Of a stretch of 64,000 nt of DNA, positions 1-9,838 are shown one piece after another (the stretch's first letter is position 1; every line of letters starts with the position of its first letter). This DNA comes from Ampelomyces quisqualis. Taxonomy: Eukaryota > Ascomycota > Dothideomycetes > Pleosporales > Phaeosphaeriaceae. The translations under genes and the position numbers were made by a program. Location: assembly GCA_018398575.1 (NCBI GenBank), contig JAGTXZ010000020.1, positions 682,001 to 746,000 on the forward strand, read 5' to 3'. Below the pieces are notes generated by a model. The model searched no databases and had not been told where the DNA came from. It worked only from the letters and a program-made list of their open reading frames with translations.

Positions 1-534
1 CGCTTAGGACCTCATCTTCTGACACCTCGTTGCGCAACTAGTATCGACTGTGGTAGCTTCTACATGAGAACATTGCAAGAGATAGACCATTCGGGAAAAC
101 CAAACTGTCCTCTTTCTTTTGCCATGGCCCCTCGATTACTACAGCGCTTAGACTCAAGCCTTGCCATGGCGACTGCGCTGCGGAAACTGGAAATGTTTCT
201 ATCCGTTGAGACGTTCTCGCGCACTCGGTCTAACTCAGCGACATATGTCGAGTTCCAGACGCTACACAATCTTGACGTACCAAGTCTCCGATGTATCAAA
301 TTCACGGTGGCGTACATAACACCGGTCAGTGCGAAAGGCAGAGCGATATTCGAAGAGCACCTCGGTCAAATTGGTCTGGATCTCATCGGTGGTTCCGGCA
401 TTGCAGACAATCGGATTGAGTCCCTAGACCCACCGTTCGCCGTCTACAAATATGCTAGGCGAATCATGGAGAATAACAGCTTGAACAGCCAAGAAGAGAG
501 CATGTACTGGCTCGATTGGCCTGTCGATGAATAG
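1..534 (+). CDS. 3' end of an unidentified protein gene (5' end outside window)
   Basis: The frame ending at the stop at 534 is open from base 1, so this is probably the last exon or tail of a gene that begins left of the window. An internal ATG lies at 64, giving 156 residues if used. The protein has no signal peptide, membrane segment or motif I can name. Its middle part (TYVEFQTLHNLDVPSL) followed by a region rich in hydrophobic residues and an acidic, Trp-containing end (YWLDWPVDE) resembles the C-terminal parts of lineage-specific fungal hypothetical proteins, but I do not recognise a family. It could also be a chance open frame. Low confidence. Confidence 0.35.
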   Translation, partial: RLGPHLLTPRCATSIDCGSFYMRTLQEIDHSGKPNCPLSFAMAPRLLQRLDSSLAMATALRKLEMFLSVETFSRTRSNSATYVEFQTLHNLDVPSLRCIKFTVAYITPVSAKGRAIFEEHLGQIGLDLIGGSGIADNRIESLDPPFAVYKYARRIMENNSLNSQEESMYWLDWPVDE

Positions 535-1062
535 CACAGGGAATGCGCTGCCTTTACGGTTCCTCGCTTATTATCGGAGAGGAATAGGATTGTATGTTCA
601 CCGGGCAATCAAAATTGCTTGCGCAACGTTGAATTGGGTTTTTGATGGCAGACTGGCTACACCATACCATGACTTGGAGTTTCGAGACTCGCCGTCTGAT
701 TACGAATCTTGGTTAGGCCTGATAGTATAAATCGCAATGCTCGATAAAGGTTGCGAAGTAAAGTAAAAATCAAAACCTTTGTGTACCTTCAGTATCGAAA
801 ATTCTTGGGTGTTTATATGCTACACGACTATGGAACCCTCGCCATCTAAACATGAGCAGGGACATGTATCGGCTCTAATATCTTGTCAGGATTATCATAT
901 GCTGCTCGTCGTTCCACAGCAACTCCAGCTCTTCACCTTGCGCCTGTTGTAGACCCGCACTGCCCCTATCAAGCAGTATCTTCAGAATGCTTTCTCAAGA
1001 ACGACGTCTCCCTGACCTGTTGATTCCGCTTTTTCAGCGTACAATCCTCCTCTTCATAATCC
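535..1062. other. Intergenic, 528 bases
   Basis: Spacer between the partial gene on the left and the 3' end of the prolyl 4-hydroxylase-like gene. Only short unsupported open frames are present. It probably holds the two convergent 3' untranslated regions. I see no RNA gene or repeat. Confidence 0.6.
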
Positions 1063-2075
1063 TCACTCTTCCCCCGTCGGCGGTACATACCCGACCTGTA
1101 GCCAACTCCAAATATTCATCCCTATCTTCCGTCCGCTCTTCACTGGTAACCCCGCATGCCAACTCTCCGCGTACCCTGTCCCATCAGGCCGAATATTCTC
1201 CCAATACACTGCATTCCCAGCGACCGGTTTAAAGATGACACCATCTTTCAACTCCTCCTCTTCAACATCGCATTCGATAAAGTGACACCACTCGCTCCCC
1301 GCCGGCTTTTGTAATCGTGGAAAATGCGTCCCTCCACCCGTACAATTGCCTTCGAGATATACCATGAACGAACTCACGCGTCCAGACTGGGGTGTCGGCA
1401 TACTCCAGTCAAAATGATACGTATAATGCCCGCCGACAGCATATCTCTGGGCCCAGAGTTTCTCAATGAAGACGAACGGCCTCCAGCCTTGAAACCCGCG
1501 AGCGCGCTCTTCGATGCATTTCACCGTATGGTCGCGTGGCAGCGCAGCTTTTTCGGATTTGCGAACTGCCGGGTTGAGGAGTTCTTGGCCTGCCGTCCAT
1601 ATGGTCGAGGGTTCAAAGTGCGGGGAACTAAATCGGCAGAAAAAAAGCGAGAAGAAAAAATCAACGCATGGTCTTTACACATCGCCAAAAAGAACAAGAA
1701 AAGGGGTTTGTTTGAAAAAAAAAAGGTTTTTTGCTCGGGCCCCCCCAACAAGTTGACATACCTAACATTCACTACCCACTCCGTCTCCTCGCGGCTCATA
1801 AACCCCTCGATATACACCACCAACGGCTCCCGAGAAAGCACATGCACGCCCTTGTACGCATGCCCGCCACACGCAACATGTCTATCCGGAACATTCAAGC
1901 TGGACAAGTTTCTGTTTCCCAAGCGGGCGCGACTGGACTCTGCCGCGCCAGAAAGCGTACCGGCGCCAAGGATATTCGCCAACGGCGCGCCGACGAGCAC
2001 GTACACGAGCGCCGCGAGAAAGACGTATTGCACGAGCGAGGCGAGGGGGAGGGAGAGGGAGGGCGGAGACGGCAT
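1063..2075 (-). CDS. Prolyl 4-hydroxylase-like 2-oxoglutarate/Fe(II) dioxygenase, membrane anchored
   Basis: Two exons, 2075-1762 and 1627-1063, give 292 residues. The intron (1761-1628) has donor GTATGT and acceptor TTTAG, and the join stays in frame. Residues about 8-35 form a hydrophobic N-terminal segment (signal anchor), so the enzyme is probably an ER type II membrane protein. The double-stranded beta-helix holds the iron triad: HFD at about residues 176-178 and a distal His at about 262 in SWHAGLP. A Lys about ten residues on (SGRKIGMN) should bind 2-oxoglutarate. Family members hydroxylate proline in proteins, using O2 and 2-oxoglutarate. The substrate here is unknown. The start ATG at 2075 precedes the signal anchor; the frame upstream of it has no Met supported by homology. 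The intron is unusually long for this window and full of homopolymers (see findings). Confidence 0.88.
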
Positions 2076-2989
2076 AGTCGCTACTACGTAAACGAATGGA
2101 ATGAATGAATCCAGTGTTGGGATCGAGAATGCACAGCAGACGGAAACAACTTTTTCAGAGGGGGAATTCGGCACTGGGGTACGTGCCTTTTTTGCGTCTG
2201 GAATCAGGTTGATAGGGGGCTTTTTCCTCTGGAATCAAGCAGGGGTTACGGATATGTGCGCCCATGTTCAAGGAGCCGTCTGCCGGGGACGATAACGCTT
2301 GAATGTGCCGCGCGGCGCGTGGTGGTCTGAGCGTGCGAGGCTGCACGAACCCCCTAAGATGGATGCAGGGGTGTGCAATGGCGAAACAAAATCCCGAGCA
2401 AGCATTGGCGCATCAAAGTCCTGGGGGGTAATTGTGCACCAAAGTGGTTATACAGGCTGTGATTGTTAGATTTTACACAACAGTAGTGGTACAGTTGTAC
2501 TAGTTCATCAAAGGGGTTCGTTCCAATCTGCGACCTTGCTGGACAAGAAAGAAAATTCCAAGGTAAAACCGAGTTGTAACACCTCTATAAACGCCGATTC
2601 CCTAATAGTTCTTCAAGAAAACAGAATGATGGATAGATGCTGCGCCTCCTTGAGAAGGAAAAAGAATTATTCGTCACCTCGTCAGGAACCTGTAATGCAG
2701 TGAAGGAAATCCTCCGCGTTTGGTATCCCAATCTAAATAGCTCAAGAAAATCATGTCTCTGCCATCAACGACTTCCAAACATCGTTGCTTTACTTGCATG
2801 TAGGTTGAAATTAGGTGTGGATAAAAAAGCTGCGGTCCAGAGATGCTGGTGCCACAGCGCGTCCCGGGCGGGTTGGAAGAGCATCTGTAGCTCCATGCTG
2901 TTGCCCGCCATAACATTCTGTATGGTGGAACGATCGGAATCTTGTGAATTTAACGCACAAAATATTCTCCTTCAACGATGTGGGACCCC
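2076..2989. other. Intergenic, about 0.9 kb
   Basis: Spacer between the divergent start of the prolyl 4-hydroxylase-like gene and the 3' end of the Pho80-like cyclin gene. It contains the hydroxylase promoter and the cyclin 3' untranslated region. Open frames at 2637-3044 (+) and 2674-2916 (-) overlap each other and show no motif. I see nothing else. Confidence 0.6.
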
Positions 2990-4421
2990 TCAGTATCTGC
3001 TTCCGTTTTCACGCTCGTTCTGCTCTGCAACCTCTCTGGCGTAGAATTCAACGAGCATCGTCCCATACGCTTCCATCTCTTCCAGAGGAACAGCGAGACG
3101 AAAATCGTTCAACAACAAAAACTGCAGCTCCAAATGGTTCAGTTCGACAAGTGGTAGACCACCGACCTGGATGGTGTTAGCATAAAAATTTACTCTGAGC
3201 CATTCAATTACATACTTTTGCATATCTCGAGTTGGTATAGAAAACGTCGGAGAAGAATTTGCTTGCACATGTAACACCAGCAATCACAAGACGATGAATG
3301 TTGAAGCTATCGACAACGAAGAAGTGTGATAGATTGTACGGATCAGCGTCCAGATCCTGCTGGGGTGGAGAAGGCGGTTGGGTGCCTTGCACGGGTGCAT
3401 CGGGGTGTTTACCCAGGGAGCCTGATGGTGGTGGCGTGGTTGCCTGTACGCATGCAGATGCAGATTGTGGCGCCGCAGTGGTAGTAGCATTTGCGGGCGC
3501 TTGTGAATTGACACGGTCGAGCGACTGCTGATTGGCTTGTCGCAGACTCAGCATGGGCCCTGCGTTTACTCTCTCGGTCATTCTATCGAAGTAGACCAAG
3601 AGACTGAGAAATACTTCGTAGGTGGTAGGACAGTATTTATGGATTCGGCTGAGGTAGCTGAGGATCGATATGCTGGGTACGTTTTTGCCATGGAAAGCCA
3701 GGACGCTCGTCGTCTGTTGGCTCAGCCCGGACGCGCCTTCTGGGGTTGGTATCTGGCGATGCAGGTGGTCGTGTTGCCTGTCGTTGGTGGTGGTGATCTT
3801 GGTCAGCAAGCCCGCTACCATCTCAATGATGTCTGAGACGGGCATCTCGCTGATCTCGTACTGGGGCCCGATGTCCGCAGGATCGCGACGCTGCCGCCGC
3901 GAGAGAGACCTGGTCTGGGAGAAGGGGCTTGCATCGTCGATGGCAAAGCTTTGGATGTGCGACAAGCTCGTGACTTTGATCCTGCGCGGCGATGTAGACG
4001 TCGAGTCTGGTGAGGAGCGCAGAGACGGTGCTGGCGAAGGCTGCGCAGCGGAGGCCGGGCCCGGGCTTGTGCCGCAAGGGGTCGGCTGCTGTGACTGAGG
4101 CTGAACACGCGGACTGGGCGGGGCGGGTGGAGGGTGCTGGGGCGTTGCCAGCTGCGAGGGCTGGGCGGGTGTTGTTGTTGCTGAGTGCGGTGGTAGTGGG
4201 GCTTCCGGGTCGGCCATGGGGACATCTGCAGGGGCCGCCACTACTCGCGATGGCGGATTCGAGCTTGCCGAGGGCGACGGCCGTACGGGCGCGTGGTGCA
4301 CGGCGGGCGACTCCTGCGTGTGGGCATGCCCACTTCCGCCGCCAAACATGGTGCCGTGAAAGTGGTTCCCACCCAAGTCGCTCACCACGATCGATCCCAT
4401 TCCGCGATAGCAAGCCGGCAC
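2990..4421 (-). CDS. Pho80-like cyclin (PHO80/PREG family)
   Basis: Exons 4421-3216 and 3166-2990 give 460 residues. The 49-base intron (3215-3167, GTATGT...CCAG) is in phase 0. The cyclin box is diagnostic of Pho80-type cyclins: VVDSFNIHRLVIAGVTCASK, then FFSDVFYTNSRYAKVGG across the splice junction, then LPLVELNHLELQFLLLND. These cyclins pair with a Pho85-type CDK to control the phosphate-response transcription factor and cell-cycle or nutrient signalling. The first about 190 residues are low-complexity, rich in Pro, Ser and Ala, and longer than in yeast Pho80. A Pro/Gln/Ser-rich loop (about residues 285-360) splits the cyclin fold. The start could be the next Met, MGSIVV, seven residues on. 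Family assignment is firm. The exact cyclin (Pho80, Pcl6/7-like) is not. Confidence 0.9.
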
Positions 4422-5078
4422 ACGTCGGGCAGGGTGGAGGCGAGAAAGGACCTGGGGGCGCGCAAGGCCGTGGCAGCGCGGAGGACACAGGGGTGGGGGA
4501 GAGGGGGGGCGCGCGGCGGCGGCGGCGAGGTGGAGGGCGGTGTCGGATGAAGAAGCCCGTATCGCAGCAAGGCGCGGGTGCAGGGCTGCTCAGATCGACT
4601 TCACCACCAGTCGAGCGCTAGCATGTCCGGCTCTTTCCTGCCGTGGCCAAAGTGAATTGGACGGCGGCGCGTCTCAGGGTGCGAGGGAAGTGGTAGGAGA
4701 AGGCAGTCGGGGCTGCTGAGATTGCGTGGGGAGGGCGCCCAGACCACGGTCGTCATACAATTCGCCGGGACGCCCGAATCTTGAACCCTTGGCCGTTGCG
4801 TCTATGTAGTATGTACCTAGTCCTCCGTACCTACAGTACTACTAGTACCTAGTACCTGCTATTGCCGGGACCCTGCGTGACGACCGCATGCCTTTCCGGC
4901 TTCTGTCTAAAAGTGTGCACGTGACAAAATGCCACGGGCAAGATGCTCTGACACGGGCCTCTGGTTGGGCAGCATGTGTGGCCCAAGTCTTTCATCATCT
5001 AACAGCTCCTAGTACGGCACCAGGCCTCGCGCTCGCTACTGCTACCATGAGCCACATGCCGTGACATGGGCTCTGCAT
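4422..5078. other. Intergenic, promoter of the Pho80-like cyclin gene
   Basis: About 660 bases. The part next to the cyclin start is very G-rich on the + strand (4490-4545, GGC runs). Around 4800-4860 are nested short palindromes and repeats built on GTAC/CTAG (AGTACT, ACTAGT, TACCTAGTACC). The right end holds the 3' untranslated region of the proteasome gene. Confidence 0.5.
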
Positions 5079-5922
5079 CTACTGCCTTCCAGGGCCGTCG
5101 TACTGCTGGTCAGGCAAGTACAGGTGTCGCTGTGCACCCTTGGCCGTCAGCACCACCATGCGGATCACGCCGCCCGAGCTGCCATCCCACTTGATCGCCT
5201 CCGACAGCGCACCCTTGACGAACTTGATGCCATCCTCTTCGCCCATGTCCTCTCGCCAATTCGCATCGCAGTAACCGTAGATGTATGTGGAGCCCGAGCC
5301 GCCAATCGCGTATGACTGCTTGTGCAGAGACCCGCCGAGAGGGATCGAGTACACCTGGCCGCCGTGGCGATGGTCCCATCCGGCGATGATCATGCCAGCA
5401 CTGCAGAGACTGTGAGCTTGCTGTCAACCTGCGTCTCTTGGTCCGACTCACGACAGCTGATCCTTGTTCGAGTAGCAGAGCTCCTGGAAGATGGCGGCTG
5501 CCGTCTGTGTCGTTGGCGGCTCGTCGTTGGTGATACCGTACATGCCCAGGTGGTAGTGAACGATGTCGGCCACTGCTTGCGTGTCCGCGGCGGAGCCTGA
5601 CCTGCAGCACCAGATGGTGTCGTGCACTTGTGTGAGTTTGTCTGTGACTCGATTCGCAATGTAGGCTCCCGTCGTCGTCCTGCTGTCTGCGCCTAGTATT
5701 ACGCCGTCCTTGAAGTTGATGGCCATGATCGAAGTACCCAAGCTGCATGTGGCATTAGCTGCGGCTGCAGAGCGTCGACGTGCAGGCTGATCATACTTGA
5801 CTTCGCCCTTCTTGAGGTGGTCCATGTCGACGTGGATCCCATCTGCGTCCAGGTTAGCGGCAAGCTCTTTGGGTGCGGAGGCAACCCCTGCCTTCTCCAA
5901 GCATGCCTGTGGACATCATCAT
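5079..5922 (-). CDS. PRE3: Proteasome 20S core subunit beta-1 (caspase-like), PRE3
   Basis: Secure exons are about 5842-5797, 5742-5452 and 5400-5079. The 54-base intron 5796-5743 (GTATGA...TGCAG) is a multiple of three without a stop, so it can be misread as coding. Removing it joins LKKGEV to NLGTSIMA, matching the family's propeptide cleavage site. The catalytic Thr is therefore the T of GTSIMA. Further family blocks: KDGVILGADSRTTTGAYIAN, VHDTIWCCRSGSAADTQA, AIKWDGSSGGVIRMVVLTA. Threonine protease that cleaves after acidic residues inside the 26S proteasome. The N-terminus is uncertain. One candidate uses the ATG run at 5922-5914 and a 43-base intron 5885-5843 with an odd GTTGCC donor but a perfect GCTAAC branch site. 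The gene is divergent from the BEM46 hydrolase gene. Confidence 0.93.
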
Positions 5923-6284
5923 GGCGGTTCAGGCTGACAGAGTATGCCGTCGGGCGGTATGAAGCACGGGGAAGTCGTCGGGCAGATTGGTGGGGTCGTA
6001 GAAGCCATGGTGGAGCGAGTTACGGATGCGCAACGGCGAGCTTGATGCTTGGCACCTACGGAACGGAACTACCCAAGTAGCTTGACCCGCCACCCGCAGT
6101 GGGAGGGACCATTCACGTGCTAATGCCTTCATCGGCCCACCTGCCATTGTTGCGAGCGTGCAAGTCGTTTCTACAATCATGTATGTATTGCCTACAAGAC
6201 ACCCGGCTCTTGCAACTTACGACCAATCCAGCGACTCTACCTCACGTCCCGCGGCATTACGGCAGTTCTGTCTTTACCGCAGCC
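5923..6284. promoter_or_regulatory. Shared divergent promoter region, PRE3 / BEM46 hydrolase
   Basis: The two genes point away from each other across about 360 bases. The minus strand near 6090 reads GGTGGCGGG, a partial match only to the yeast proteasome-associated element GGTGGCAAA. An upstream non-coding PRE3 exon could also lie here. Confidence 0.4.
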
Positions 6285-7334
6285 ATGGCCTCAGCCCTCG
6301 ACAGCTTCATGTCGTATCTGCGGCTGCCACTCCTGGCGTCTTCTGGCCTTGCAGCTATCCTCAGCGGTCTACTGTACTTCAAGCAGAAGTATGTATTGGC
6401 AACACCTGCTGACACTATCCAACCACAATGCTAACCAACGCTTGCAGTGATCTTATCTACCCCCGTGCCTTCCCGCCCGATGCCCGCACCAACGTTCCGC
6501 GACCCTCTCAATTTGGCATCACCGATTTTGAAGAGCTTTTCATCCCAACTCCAGATGGGGAGTCACTGAGCGCCTTCTTCATTCGAGCGAACAAGCAACA
6601 TGCACGCAACGTAACTGTCCTGATGTTTCATGGCAACGCAGGCAACATCGGCTATCGACTGCCCATTGCGAAGATACTCGAGAATGAGCTGCGATGCAAT
6701 ATCTTGATGCTGCAATACCGCGGATACGGTTTGTCGTCCGGCAACCCAAACGAGAAAGGCCTCATGATAGATGCGCAAACTGGATTGGACTACATTCGTC
6801 AGCGACAGGAACTGCGCAGTACTCAGATTTTGATTTATGGACAAAGCATCGGCGGCGCGGTTGCAATCGGACTCGCTGCTCGCAATCAGAAGCACGGCGA
6901 CATCGCTGGTATCGTGCTCGAGAACACGTTTACGTCCCTGAAAAAGCTGATTCCAAGGTCTGCCAATTGGCACAACGCGGAGAGTATACACTGACTCGTT
7001 GTAGTGCCTTCCCACCCGCCAGGTTCTTTGCACCACTTTGTCACCAGATCTGGCCTTCGGAGGCGACTTTGCCCCAAATTACCAACGTGCCAATTCTCTT
7101 CCTTAGTGGACTCAAAGATGAGATCATACCGTAAGCACTCTGCCACACAGCTCCTCAGCTGTAAATATGCATTCTAACGGTGACAGGCCGTCACACATGA
7201 GCCGATTGTTCCAAGTCTGCAAAGCGCCCAAGGTTTGGCGAGAACTTCCGAACGGAAGTCACAACGACACAGTCGCAGAGCCTCACTACTTCCAATATAT
7301 CGAAGACTTTCTGCGGGAATTTGTAGACCAGTGA
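6285..7334 (+). CDS. BEM46-family alpha/beta hydrolase
   Basis: Four exons: 6285-6388, 6448-6957, 7005-7130, 7187-7334, giving 295 residues. All junctions keep frame (introns 59, 47 and 56 bases). Residues about 8-30 are a membrane anchor, followed by NDLIYPRAFP, typical of the family. The fold shows the oxyanion region MFHGNAGNIG, the nucleophile elbow GQSIGG (Ser), the acid Asp in FLSGLKDEIIP, and the His in PNGSHNDT. Family members sit at the plasma membrane or ER. In Neurospora BEM46 affects germ-tube polarity and auxin production, but the substrate is not settled. Intron 2 uses the less common donor GTCTGC; it is supported because it restores the block IPSAFPPARFFAPLC. Clear family call, unknown reaction. 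Confidence 0.92.
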
Positions 7335-9838
7335 GGTGATCACCGAAGACATTGCTTTGGAATAATGCGTCAACGTCGATCGTCGCCGTGCGCAAGCTCT
7401 ATGACGGTCACATGGAGATATCGGCCGCAGTGATGGTAGGACCACGCTCGATTGTGCGCAAGCAACATGTTTCGGCGTATCCGATGGTCAAGTCGAGCTG
7501 TCGTTACAAGAGTAAAGGACAAGCCTTAGCCGACATGCGCTCCCCCGAAGCGAGGTGATTCCATGCATGCTCCTCAAGCGACGGTTGATGGCGTTCAGGT
7601 GGCGACTGGAGAGCGTCAAATATTTCGGCATTTGAGGTCGGTGGACGAAGAAAAGATTTGACCGACATGGGCTGCATGCACGTTTTGCAATGATTATCAT
7701 GCACAGGGACTACACACGTCATCTCTCTGAAACCGTTGATCCATAGGACGGAATGTCTAAAGTTGGATCCGAAGTTACAATAAGAGGTTGAACACGCGCG
7801 ATCGTTGAATTGTGGGTGATCGCCAGGGGTCGAGGTCGAGCCGCATTCTGCTCCCCGCTTATCCGTATCGTCTCCAACTCTCAGACTCATACTCTCAGAG
7901 GCGTTTGATTTGATTTCGCGAATGCGACAATGATCTTCAACACAGCCACATTTCCTCGTCACGATTGATGTTTGCATCCAAGTATACATCCATGGACACC
8001 CGCGGGGTTACTAACTCACGGTTTTCCCAAATAATCATGGAGTTTCAAGAATTCGATTTCCGCTTTGCTGAACGTCGCTTACCACCCGAAGGGACAGCAC
8101 CGAATCCTATAGGGAGCAGCGACTGTTGGGCTAGCACACATGTGACATGACACTAGAACGCCGAAGCTGTCAACTTTAGTAGATTCCCATGTATCCGTCA
8201 GCCAAAGACTCGAGTATCGCGTCTTCCCGGACATGGGGAACGTTCCCTAGGTCCCCACCACCTGCTAGATCGCTAGCGGACAAGATCTAGCGAAAGGTGT
8301 TTAAGTGCTGCATGCTTGCCTACGTAGTGCATCAAGTACCTGGCGTGCTTCAGCTACTCTCTGCATGTTACACACCCCAAGTCGTTTGAACATTCCACCT
8401 GCATTCCTGTACCATGAATGATCTTCGCTTCGGGAGAACGACTGCGGCTGTGCTCGGCGCCATGTCGATCTTTGCGGTCATACCGAACTGTGGCAATGTC
8501 AAACGGTATCATCTGATTGGACACATGGTCCGGATGTACGCCCAGGTGGAAACATCCAGTCTCTGCATCCACAGGCACGAACAGATTGTGTTTGACAGAC
8601 CCACCCAACGAGGCGTGTTGGCATTGGTCCCACGAGTCCTAACCGCACGCAGTCGACATCCCTTCACTCCCCAACGTATCTCCGCGCGGAGCTTGTCAGA
8701 ATCCATGGCTGCTGAGCCCACACTCTGTAGCGGCATGGCCACGCTGCGGGCACGGCTTGTCTTCATGGCCCTAGGCAAGTGAGACACGTCTGGATAGTCA
8801 GATTCGTGCATATTCCGTGTGGAACCCCAGCCCTAAGTACTCCGTATGGCGTGTCTCATTCGTCAGCAGCACAGATTGGCGCATCCGGTCCCTGGAGACG
8901 AGCGTAGTTTTTTCACCTGAATTACTTCATGACCCTGGATCTAACCCTGAATGCCTAACCCTTGTGACATGGACATGACGCATGTTCGGACTAGCGAACA
9001 GCAGCCTCATGTGTAGAACGGGAAACTCAGAAAGCGAATGCGAACTTTCATATATGTTCATATTCGACATGACATATTCCTTTGAGAATTGGGTCAGCCA
9101 CCGGCCACAGAGATCTAGAACCAGTATCACTCGCCACAGTTGAGCATTTGTAAACTCCACAATGCCTGTTTTCTCCCCTGTCCTTGGCCTCGAGGCATCC
9201 AATTACTTCGCTTCGCTCGAATCTGGCGATCTTTTTGCCTCCTGGTCGTCGGTTCGACCCTGTCACTGCTTCACAGCACAGGCTCTCGTTGCCGGGTCCA
9301 ATTAGAGTCCAAGAACATACTCAATCCAGAGGCAATCGATGCAGCAGCGTGTAAACCCTAGTGTGGATGTCCCGTCTCTTTGGACCAGCCATAGACCCTT
9401 TTACTCTTGGTCATCGGCAAAGGACCGGTCCCTGCCGTTACGCTGTCAATCCTCATAAGGCTTGAGAAGCTCGCTTCTGCGGTCTGAATGGCCACGCACT
9501 TTTCACAATCATCTTCGTTCCGCTTTAAGCGAGCCTTTTGCATGTGGTGCCTCAACCGGAGCCGTTAATCTTCCCTCGTCTGGTCTTGCTTACTCCGCGA
9601 TTCTTTTTTTACATACGCGATCCTCACACTGCCTCCTTTTCCTATTGCCTTACCCTGAATATCATCAGTCCTGGCAGAATTACATCGTCGGTGCTCACTC
9701 TATCCGAGTCGCCACCGTTTAAGAAGTCTATTCTGTTATAGTACAGGTACGTTGTGTTCTTCAGTACGACGAGGACAGCTGTTCGGGCTCTACACACATT
9801 ATTATTATCCAGTACTCGTTTGAACATGGACTAACATT
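7335..9838. other. Gene-poor stretch, 2.5 kb
   Basis: No protein gene I can support. The longest open frames, 7504-7989 (-, 161 residues) and 8414-8782 (+, 122 residues), overlap other frames and carry no recognisable domain. Two palindromes sit at 8236-8247 and 8264-8291 (see findings). A TACTCCGTA motif is near 8838. The right end must contain the promoter and 5' leader of the YTH gene, possibly with a non-coding exon, since TTCTTTTGGGTCCAACAG before 9861 looks like a splice acceptor. Confidence 0.5.

Noticed and set aside
3815..4621. Overlapping long open frames on both strands across the Pho80-like N-terminus
   Set aside because: They arise from the Pro/Ser/Ala-rich, GC-rich coding of the cyclin. 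Only the minus frame leads into the cyclin box.
8414..8811. Overlapping open frames in the 7.3-9.8 kb spacer
   Set aside because: Sense and antisense frames of similar size overlap, with no motif; expected by chance at this base composition.
9180..9275. GGTTCGACCC, resembling a tRNA B-box
   Set aside because: No paired T-arm, anticodon arm or acceptor stem can be drawn around it.
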